Assembly: GCA_035527155.1 (NCBI GenBank)
Contig: DATLBB010000314.1
Span: forward strand, 1-11,760
Reading direction: 5' to 3'
Length of the DNA: 11,760 bases
Source of the DNA: CS2-K091 sp035527155
GTDB taxonomy: Bacteria > Planctomycetota > Phycisphaerae > Sedimentisphaerales > Anaerobacaceae
The notes beneath the pieces were generated by a model. It was not told where the DNA came from. It saw only the letters and a list, made by a program, of their open reading frames with translations, and ran no database searches. Shown in pieces: positions 1 to 5,800 of the stretch. The position numbers were made by a program, and so were the translations under genes. Each line of letters starts with the position of its first letter. Within the stretch, counting starts at the first letter, position 1.

Positions 1-176
1 AATTGGCTCGCCGGCACATTAACGTCACTCCAGCCATTCAGCTCCTGGGCCAAGATATCAGGTATATAGCCGTCATCTTCAAAACTACCATTCACGATTA
101 CGCTAACTGCAGCCTGCATGTTATTACCGGCCAGAACCATAACAATTACTGCTCCAATAACTATCGCTCTTTTCAT
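1..176 (-). CDS. Secreted protein, N-terminal part only (runs off the window)
   Basis: This reading frame begins with ATG at 176-174 and stays open for 58 codons to the window edge. The N-terminus (MKRAIVIGAVIVMVLAGNNMQA) has two basic residues, a hydrophobic core and an A-x-A-like end near residues 20-23, as in a Sec signal peptide. The mature part opens with AVSVIVNGSFEDDGY and continues toward ELNGWSDVNVPA. This 'VNGSFED...NGW' opening is common in large exported carbohydrate-binding or PEP-CTERM/dockerin-type proteins of planctomycetes; that is family recollection, not a search result. The purine-rich stretch GAAGAGAG just upstream may be the ribosome site. It starts 39 bp after the prepilin stop on the same strand, so it may be cotranscribed with the secretion genes and could be a cargo or a surface component. 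The function cannot be told from 58 residues. Confidence 0.7.
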   Translation of the reverse strand, partial: MKRAIVIGAVIVMVLAGNNMQAAVSVIVNGSFEDDGYIPDILAQELNGWSDVNVPASQ

Positions 177-215
177 CGCCGCTCTCTTCGTTCCTAAGCA
201 CTTATTAACACTGGA

Positions 216-1088
216 CTAATCTTCTTCGAAATTAAACACATCATCCGGCGTGCCGTATTCACCGTCAAAACCTGCTGAAATCAGGATAAAAGAATCTGCC
301 CTGTAGGGCCTTGTTATCGCGCTGACCTTTTCGTTCCATGTACTTTCATAGAACTTTACAGGGGTGCTGAAAAGCGTGTGCGGGGTGGCCGGGTCCCAGG
401 GCTTGCCAAGCCCGACCAGCTCGTTATTATCCTTATAATCGTAAATATTTTGCGCATTATCCGGATTGACAAGGTCGTGTGCGGTGCGTGATGTATTTGC
501 CTCGTAGTAAAGTATGGGCATACCAACCCTTTTTCCAGTGGTGAGATTCGTTGCGCGTGTATAAACATCGCACAGGACAACTCTGTCCTGAATCGGAGCA
601 AATGATGGGCCAGGATTACTATACAAATCCTCCAGCTTGTAGACATTGGCATTTTCGAGCGGCAGGTAATGCTCTTTTCTGGCTTTTATATTATCCGGCG
701 GTGGAGGAGGGGGGGGTGGGGAACAATAATACAACTGGTTACCAAAACCATCCCAACCATCAGCTCTGAAGCGTGAAGCCGGGTGAAAGCCTAACAAATC
801 CTGACCCACCATAGCTTCAGCAAGTTTCATCGCTCCGCAGTAAGATGCTCCCGACGGGTCCAGCGCTCCGGAATCCGGGTAGCCGTCGAACTCGGCCCGG
901 AAAAGCTCCAGTGCAACGTCTATGCTGTGGAACTGGTTTTTTTGGTTCACCTTTCTGGCGTATCGCCTTACCCTGGTCATAGCCGGCGCAAGCAGGCCCA
1001 TGAGAATTATGATGATGCTCATAACGGTCAGCAGCTCCACGATAGTAAATGCCGCTTTTTTGTTGGGTTGTTTCGCAATTGGCTTCAC
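216..1088 (-). CDS. Prepilin-like protein (type II secretion GspG-like pseudopilin)
   Basis: This 290-aa protein has a type IV prepilin N-terminus: a basic leader (residues 1-13) then F14-TIVELL, with Glu at mature position +5 and a hydrophobic helix to about residue 36. Prepilin peptidase should cut between A13 and F14; the -1 residue is Ala instead of the usual Gly. The rest is a large globular domain, roughly twice the length of a classical GspG. Its C-terminal part (residues 266-284, ISAGFDGEYGTPDD) resembles the Asp-rich, probably calcium-binding end of GspG-like pseudopilins. Residues 124-131 are eight consecutive prolines, encoded partly by a run of eight C on the coding strand. The start is GTG, chosen because AAGGAG lies 6 bp upstream. 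It follows gspF by 53 bp and would be a subunit of the pseudopilus assembled by the neighbouring ATPase and platform. Whether it is a major or minor subunit is unclear. Confidence 0.88.
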   Translation of the reverse strand: MKPIAKQPNKKAAFTIVELLTVMSIIIILMGLLAPAMTRVRRYARKVNQKNQFHSIDVALELFRAEFDGYPDSGALDPSGASYCGAMKLAEAMVGQDLLGFHPASRFRADGWDGFGNQLYYCSPPPPPPPPDNIKARKEHYLPLENANVYKLEDLYSNPGPSFAPIQDRVVLCDVYTRATNLTTGKRVGMPILYYEANTSRTAHDLVNPDNAQNIYDYKDNNELVGLGKPWDPATPHTLFSTPVKFYESTWNEKVSAITRPYRADSFILISAGFDGEYGTPDDVFNFEED

Positions 1089-1094
1089 TTTATT

Positions 1095-1100
1095 CTCCTT
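1095..1100 (-). promoter_or_regulatory. Ribosome binding site AAGGAG deciding the GTG start of the prepilin
   Basis: AAGGAG on the minus strand sits 6 bp before the GTG at 1088-1086. It is one of the strongest Shine-Dalgarno matches in the window and supports GTG initiation directly before the basic leader peptide MKPIAKQ. Confidence 0.75.
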
Positions 1101-1141
1101 GATTACTGCATTAAGCGCTCGATTTATTTGTTCAGTCTTTG

Positions 1142-2392
1142 TCAGACGTTTAAATTCGTGATAATTGTTATCATTGGCAGGAAAATCGACAGTACGATAA
1201 GCATAACGACAAGGCCAAGCACAATAATCATAATCGGCTCAAGCAGGGACATTAACGAGGCCACCAGCACGTCAACCTGCTCGTCGTAATTGTCGGCCAC
1301 TTTCAGAAGCATCTTGTCCAGGTCACCTGTTTCCTCGCCTACAGCAACCATGTTGGAGACAATCAGGTCAACGGTTTTGGACTGCCGTAACGGGCCGGCA
1401 AACGTGTCACCCTGCCGGATAGAGTTGTGAACATTGCCGAGCATGTTGGCAAAAACCTCGTTCCCTGCTGTCTCGCGTGTAACGTTAATGGCATCCAGGA
1501 TTGGCACACCGGCGCTAATCAATGTTCCCAATGTCCTTGTCCATCGCGTAACAGCCACTTTAGAGCTGAGTTGACCGACCACCGGCAGTTTCAATTTGAT
1601 GGTATCCAGAACGAATCTGCCGGTACGAAACTGCTTTATAAGTCTAACCAGAAAAATTATTGCAAACGGCGTTGCCAGCAGGATGACCCAGCCGTATCTT
1701 TTTGCGATCCAGTCGGCCACTCCGAGCACATATTGCGTTATCTTTGGCAGCTCAGCACCCTCCGTCATCTCAGTCAGCACCGCCTCAAACTGCGGTATTA
1801 CTTTCCACATTAACAACAACAGAATTGTGAAAGCCGCGGCCAAAACCACACAAGGATAGACCATTGCGCTTTTAACTCGGCCTTTAAGCTTCTGCGCTTT
1901 TTCCATAAAGTCAGCCACACGGGACAATATCAGGTCCAGCACGCCGCCGGTCTCGCCGGCCGCCACCATATTGACAAACAGCCGGTCAAAAGCCCTTGGG
2001 GATCTGCCCATTGCCTCCGAGAGCGTTGAACCCCCCTCGATGTCATCGCCCACATAACCAATGACCTTTTTGAATGTTCCCGTTTTTTGCTGGTCCTGCA
2101 AGATACGAAGTGAACGCAATATAGGCAGCCCCGCGTCCTGCAGCGTGGAAAGTTGTCTCGCAAACTGGGCTATATATTTGACTTTGACTTTGCCGCTGGC
2201 ACCACGCCTGCTTTTTGGTCTTGCAAAAGCTTTGGCCGCCGCTTTCTTTTCGACACCGCGTGCGTGGACCTTCGTGGGAAAATAACCCAAATTTCGTATT
2301 TTGCTTACTGCTTCTTTCTGACTCAGGGCTTCTATTTCATTCTTTATTGCCACGCCCTGCGAGTCCAGCGCTTCATATTTGAAAACAGGCAT
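1142..2392 (-). CDS. gspF: Type II secretion / type IV pilus inner-membrane platform protein GspF/PilC
   Basis: This 416-aa polytopic inner-membrane protein is of the T2SF family, the platform that couples the assembly ATPase to pilin insertion. It has two homologous cytoplasmic domains: about residues 75-180 with MVAAGETGG (142-150), and about 278-384 with MVAVGEETGDLD (348-359) followed by LEPIMI. Hydrophobic segments lie near 180-198, 234-251 and 385-407, the normal three-helix layout. The length matches the family. The start is ATG at 2392, giving the typical family opening MPVFKYEALD, with GGGAGG 8 bp upstream. An in-frame upstream codon at 2425 would add 11 residues that include the ribosome site itself, so I reject it. 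It is preceded by a 144-bp spacer carrying a nested hairpin and followed by the prepilin gene. Pilus and secretion versions of this protein are not separable here, so pilC is equally possible as a name. Confidence 0.95.
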   Translation of the reverse strand: MPVFKYEALDSQGVAIKNEIEALSQKEAVSKIRNLGYFPTKVHARGVEKKAAAKAFARPKSRRGASGKVKVKYIAQFARQLSTLQDAGLPILRSLRILQDQQKTGTFKKVIGYVGDDIEGGSTLSEAMGRSPRAFDRLFVNMVAAGETGGVLDLILSRVADFMEKAQKLKGRVKSAMVYPCVVLAAAFTILLLLMWKVIPQFEAVLTEMTEGAELPKITQYVLGVADWIAKRYGWVILLATPFAIIFLVRLIKQFRTGRFVLDTIKLKLPVVGQLSSKVAVTRWTRTLGTLISAGVPILDAINVTRETAGNEVFANMLGNVHNSIRQGDTFAGPLRQSKTVDLIVSNMVAVGEETGDLDKMLLKVADNYDEQVDVLVASLMSLLEPIMIIVLGLVVMLIVLSIFLPMITIITNLNV

Positions 2393-2415
2393 TCTGAACA
2401 CCTCCCTCGGAATGT

Positions 2416-2457
2416 AAAACGGCAAAAGATAAGAAACTGCTTATTGACAGCCGTTTT
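2416..2457 (-). promoter_or_regulatory. Nested inverted repeat upstream of gspF (possible RNA hairpin)
   Basis: An 8-bp outer stem (AAAACGGC at 2416-2423 with GCCGTTTT at 2450-2457) encloses a symmetric 5x5 internal loop. Inside that is a 5-bp inner stem (ATAAG 2429-2433 with CTTAT 2440-2444) and a 6-nt loop. It ends about 10 nt before the gspF ribosome site. The downstream sequence is TTTTACATT, only a weak U tract. It could be an attenuator, a processing site that uncouples gspE from gspF expression, or an operator. No function is shown. Confidence 0.45.
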
Positions 2458-2536
2458 CTATTCCGATAAACCACAACGGTCCTTTGAGTTTTCTAATTCT
2501 TTACGTTTTAATATTTCCCTTTTTGATTCTAATTTC

Positions 2537-4300
2537 TTATCCCTCCAGAGTAGCTTCTTTTGCCACCTCGTCTATAGTTGTAATCCCATCATAGATTGCA
2601 GCCAGGCCGTTATCCCTCAACAGTCTCATTCCATTCTTTTTTCCAGCAGCCCTCAACACATTTGTCGAAGCCTGATGCATTATCAAGTCACGAATTTCAT
2701 CATTGAATACCATAATCTCAAAAATACCCGTTCGTCCTCTATAACCGGTATTATTACACTTGTTACAACCCTGGCCATAATGAAACTTCTTGCCCTTAAT
2801 ATCATCCGGTGTAAGTGACAATTCCGATAATTGACCTTCGGTCGGTTCGAACGCCTGTTTGCACTTCTCACATATCTTCCTAACCAATCGCTGGGAAACT
2901 ATGCCTTCGATAGTAGCAGTAAGAAGAAATGGCTCAACTCCCAAATCTAAAAGTCGTGCTACCGAACTCGGGGCATCATTTGTGTGTAGCGTTGTGAACA
3001 CCACATGGCCTGTCAAGGACGCCTGGGCTGCGATTTCCGCTGTTTCAAGGTCACGAATCTCACCAACTAATATAATATCAGGGTCCTGCCGGAGTATACT
3101 CCTCAGGCACCTTGCGAATGTCAGCCCGATTTCCGGTTTCATTTGAACCTGAATAAGACCGTCAATGTCATATTCTACAGGGTCCTCAGTGGTGATTAGT
3201 TTCGTTTCAATGTTATTAAGCTCATTCATGGCCGAGTAAAGAGTAGTAGTCTTGCCACATCCCGTGGGGCCAGTAACAATTATAATACCATTGGGTTTGT
3301 GTATGAGTTGACGAACTAAATCACGATCTTCCTGCCTTAATCCCAGTTTTCCCAAATCAAAACTGACCTGACTTCTGTCCAGAACACGCAGTACGACACT
3401 TTCTCCGAACATTGTAGGCAGAACACTAACACGCAAATCAACTGGCTTGCCCTGGACCGTCAGTGATATTCGACCATCTTGTGGCAACCGCCTCTCAGCG
3501 ATATCCAGGTTTGCCATAACTTTTATACGCGAGCTAAGCGCCGCAGCGATGTACTTCGGCGGCGGAACCATTTCATAAAGAACGCCGTCAATACGGTAAC
3601 GCATCTTGTACTCACTTTCAAACGGCTCAAAATGAATATCCGATGCCTTATCGCGAATTGCCTGCAGCAGAACAAGGTTGAGTAGTTTTTTGACAGGATT
3701 TGACTCTGACAGCTCCTTTAATTCATCCAGGTCGATACTTTGGTTCCTGCCGTCAAATTCTGCAAGGAAAGTGTCGCCTTGTATTTCAGTTATAAGTTCG
3801 TTGATATTTTCTTCCTGTGCTTCATAATGCTTGCTCAGAACTTTTTCCAACGCTTTCGTGTCGGTTACCTTCGCCGTAACTTTAAAACCCATCAGCGTAC
3901 TCAAATCATCGGTTGCTCTGAAATTGTCGGGATTGTCAAGAGCGATGGTCAACTCGTTTTGCTCTTTATCATATTTGATTGGTACGATGTGATATGTCTT
4001 TGCCATTTGGGCCGGCACCTTCTCGATTATATCAAGAGGAATGTCGATGTCGCTGAGGTTTACATATTCCATTCCCCGCTGGGCTGCAAGTGCAATTTGC
4101 AGTTGCTTTTCATCAACCAAGCCAAGCTCAAGGAATATCTGGCCTATTTGTATAGTCTGATGCCGCTGTTTCTGTGTTTTTAAGCATTCATGGACCTTCT
4201 CCCTGGTTAGAACACCCATTTTTATGAGTATCCTGCCAAGTGTTCTGCCCCTTAATTGCTCCATAGGAGGGAGCTTATGTGATGTTTCGATTTTTCCCAT
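2537..4300 (-). CDS. gspE: Type II secretion / type IV pilus assembly ATPase GspE/PilB, copy 1
   Basis: This 587-aa cytoplasmic hexameric ATPase powers pilus or pseudopilus assembly. Residues ~18-75 form two MshEN-type units (LGRILIKMG... and IGQIFLELG...ALAAQ) inside a T2SSE N-terminal domain, the kind of module that binds c-di-GMP in some relatives. The catalytic core follows: a PAS-like domain with ASDIHFEP (219-226), Walker A GPTGCGKT (344-351), Asp box TTEDPVEY (370-377), Walker B RQDPDIILVGEIRD (404-417) and His box TLHTNDA (437-443). A zinc-type C477xxC480 ... C512xxC515 site is characteristic of GspE/PilB and absent from PilT. The ATG at 4300 is preceded by AGAGGA. A sigma70-like promoter (4343-4371) lies 43 bp upstream. 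It leads the unit gspE1-gspF-prepilin-secreted protein, which suggests it serves the secretion or pseudopilus assembly line. The length is normal. Confidence 0.95.
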   Translation of the reverse strand: MGKIETSHKLPPMEQLRGRTLGRILIKMGVLTREKVHECLKTQKQRHQTIQIGQIFLELGLVDEKQLQIALAAQRGMEYVNLSDIDIPLDIIEKVPAQMAKTYHIVPIKYDKEQNELTIALDNPDNFRATDDLSTLMGFKVTAKVTDTKALEKVLSKHYEAQEENINELITEIQGDTFLAEFDGRNQSIDLDELKELSESNPVKKLLNLVLLQAIRDKASDIHFEPFESEYKMRYRIDGVLYEMVPPPKYIAAALSSRIKVMANLDIAERRLPQDGRISLTVQGKPVDLRVSVLPTMFGESVVLRVLDRSQVSFDLGKLGLRQEDRDLVRQLIHKPNGIIIVTGPTGCGKTTTLYSAMNELNNIETKLITTEDPVEYDIDGLIQVQMKPEIGLTFARCLRSILRQDPDIILVGEIRDLETAEIAAQASLTGHVVFTTLHTNDAPSSVARLLDLGVEPFLLTATIEGIVSQRLVRKICEKCKQAFEPTEGQLSELSLTPDDIKGKKFHYGQGCNKCNNTGYRGRTGIFEIMVFNDEIRDLIMHQASTNVLRAAGKKNGMRLLRDNGLAAIYDGITTIDEVAKEATLEG

Positions 4301-4342
4301 CTCAGTTGTCCTCTATAATCAGTTCCGTTTCATATCTTCTCT

Positions 4343-4371
4343 ATTATATAACATTAAAGTCTTTTTTACAA
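4343..4371 (-). promoter_or_regulatory. Sigma70-type promoter for gspE copy 1
   Basis: On the minus strand, TTGTAA (4371-4366, 4 of 6 consensus) and a perfect TATAAT (4348-4343) are separated by exactly 17 bp. Transcription would begin near 4336, leaving a leader of about 36 nt before the ATG at 4300. It lies downstream of the pilT terminator, as expected for a separate unit. Confidence 0.75.
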
Positions 4372-4400
4372 ATAAATTACAGCTTGGACATTTAGTTATT

Positions 4401-4424
4401 AGGACTACATTTGTCTTATGTCCT
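4401..4424. repeat. Imperfect palindrome upstream of the gspE1 promoter
   Basis: AGGAC at 4401-4405 and ACAT at 4407-4410 face ATGTCCT at 4418-4424, forming an interrupted inverted repeat. A second GGACAT at 4386-4391 also mirrors ATGTCC at 4418-4423. The pair ends about 15 bp upstream of the -35 box, where an activator could bind. The symmetry is imperfect and may be chance. Confidence 0.25.
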
Positions 4425-4527
4425 CATATCGCAATTTCGCTTTGTTGACCGTACATTTTGTCCTGAATCTGTTACTCCGCTGCAATTTACCTTTAACTTT
4501 CCCAACCGCATTGCGCTGAGAAATCAT
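4405..4527 (-). CDS. Possible small basic protein (40 aa), unrecognised
   Basis: An ATG at 4527 opens a 40-codon frame ending in TAG at 4405. The product is rich in Lys and Arg (about 12 of 40) and includes the stretch NAVGKVKGKLQRSNRFR. The same frame is open further upstream, to a stop near 4554, without a good start codon. No clear ribosome site precedes the ATG. It lies between the pilT terminator and the gspE1 promoter, so it would need its own promoter, which I do not see. I do not recognise it. It may be a chance frame, a tiny gene, or a remnant of a larger coding sequence. Apart from this frame, the palindrome, the promoter and the terminator, the 4301-4627 spacer holds nothing I can identify. 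Confidence 0.2.
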   Translation of the reverse strand: MISQRNAVGKVKGKLQRSNRFRTKCTVNKAKLRYEDIRQM

Positions 4528-4560
4528 AAGGTCGAGCTCGTTGCCTCGTAGTCAAGATAT

Positions 4561-4601
4561 AAAAAAATACCAGCCAAGTCTGTCTTTCTCGCTGGTATTT
4601 T
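4561..4601 (-). terminator. Rho-independent terminator after pilT
   Basis: Read on the minus strand, an 11-bp perfect stem (AAAATACCAGC at 4601-4591 with GCTGGTATTTT at 4574-4564), with a 16-nt loop, runs straight into a T tract ending at 4561. It begins 27 bp after the pilT stop. It closes the gspE2-pilT unit and separates it from gspE1. Confidence 0.88.
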
Positions 4602-4627
4602 GTAAAATCCGTTTTGTTCGCAGGCAA

Positions 4628-5773
4628 TCAGGCCCGAAAGATTGGGCCGATGTCCTCCATTTCCTTCGCTGCAGCCTTTCTCTTTTCCTTTGTCTTTATG
4701 GCTTTCTGTTTAGTGGTAGCTTTGTCCTGCAGCATGCCCGGCTGACGGCTCTGTGCCAGCATTTCCTCTAAAGAAATCTTGCCGATATCATAAAGCTGCC
4801 AGAGGTGCTCATCGAGAAGCTGCATTCCCAATTTTTTGCCCGTTTGAATGCTCGAATCGATTCGATAAGTTTTGTTTTCGCGGATAAGATTGGCAATTGC
4901 AGGAGTTACAACCATGAACTCATAGGCGGCAATTCGTCCTCTGCCGACAGCTAAAGGACAAAGGGCCTGACTGAGAACGGCTATCAAATTGCTGCTTAGC
5001 TGAATGCGAATTTGCTCCTGCTGGTTTACAGGGAAAACATCAATAATTCTGGTAATCGTACCTGCGGCACTTGTGGTATGCAAGGTACTAAAGACAAGAT
5101 GGCCGGTTTCAGCAGCCCTGATAGCTGACTCGATTGTCTCCAGGTCCCGCAATTCACCTACGAGAATCACATCAGGGTCCATTCTTAAAATGCGTCTTAG
5201 CGCCTCGCCGAAGCTCGGAACATCAACACCGACTTCCCTCTGATTAATAATGGATTTTTTGTGCCCGTGATAATATTCTATCGGTTCTTCAATGGTTATT
5301 ATATGGCGGTCAAAGTTTTCGTTAATATAGTTTACCATACAAGCCAGCGTAGTGGTTTTGCCGCTTCCGGTTGGGCCTGTAACCAAAAACATTCCTCTCG
5401 GCCTGCGGCACAAAGCGGCGCAAATCGTGGGCAAGCCTATTTCATCAAAAGACATAATTTTCGTTGGGATAAGACGTAGGACCAGCGAGATATTACCCTT
5501 TTGTCGAAAAATGGAGACGCGAAACCTTGCTTCCTCGCCAAAGGCAAAGCCATAGTCGGTTCCACCCTCTTCCTGAAGTTCCTGTTGATTTCGGTCAGGC
5601 GTGATGCTTTTCATTAAAGCTACAGTATCGTCCGGTTCAAGTACCTTGGTTTCCAGCGACCTGAGCCGGCCGTCTATCCTCAATACCGGTGGTCGTCCTA
5701 TAACAAGATGTATATCCGAGCCCCCCTGTGTGACACAGGCCTGCAGTAATCTGTCCATATTAACCGTTGCCAT
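4628..5773 (-). CDS. pilT: Type IV pilus retraction ATPase PilT
   Basis: This 381-aa cytoplasmic motor ATPase is responsible for pilus disassembly and twitching. It has the compact PilT layout with no MshEN domain and no CxxC pair. The features are a PAS-like domain with GSDIHLVIG (18-26), Walker A GPTGSGKT (133-140), Asp box ITIEEPIEY (159-167), Walker B RMDPDVILVGELRD (197-210) and His box STLHTTSA (229-236). The PilT-diagnostic segment follows: AIANLIRENK (292-301, equivalent of AIRNLIR) and then KLGMQLLDEHLWQLY. Typical PilT is about 345 aa; this one carries an extra Lys/Arg-rich tail from about 348 to 378 (KQKAIKTKEKRKAAAK). The ATG at 5773 has GAGGG about 8 bp upstream. It follows gspE copy 2 by 27 bp, so the two form one unit, pairing an extension with a retraction motor. 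A terminator follows. PilU is less likely because of the strong PilT signature. Confidence 0.94.
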   Translation of the reverse strand: MATVNMDRLLQACVTQGGSDIHLVIGRPPVLRIDGRLRSLETKVLEPDDTVALMKSITPDRNQQELQEEGGTDYGFAFGEEARFRVSIFRQKGNISLVLRLIPTKIMSFDEIGLPTICAALCRRPRGMFLVTGPTGSGKTTTLACMVNYINENFDRHIITIEEPIEYYHGHKKSIINQREVGVDVPSFGEALRRILRMDPDVILVGELRDLETIESAIRAAETGHLVFSTLHTTSAAGTITRIIDVFPVNQQEQIRIQLSSNLIAVLSQALCPLAVGRGRIAAYEFMVVTPAIANLIRENKTYRIDSSIQTGKKLGMQLLDEHLWQLYDIGKISLEEMLAQSRQPGMLQDKATTKQKAIKTKEKRKAAAKEMEDIGPIFRA

Positions 5774-5800
5774 TTGATAACCCTCAACAACTATTCTTGT

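Noticed and set aside
3..197. Plus-strand frame of 64 codons at the window start
   Set aside because: The minus strand here encodes a much better supported signal-peptide protein with a plausible start and operon position.
2458..2540. Lys/Glu-rich open minus-strand frame after the gspE1 stop
   Set aside because: It has no start codon, overlaps the gspE1 end out of frame, and its composition follows from the AT-rich spacer.
2153..2818. Open plus-strand frame of 221 codons across gspF, the spacer and the end of gspE1
   Set aside because: It is antisense to two certain genes and the intervening spacer, contains no recognisable domain, and has the irregular Phe/Ser/Cys-rich composition of a shadow frame.
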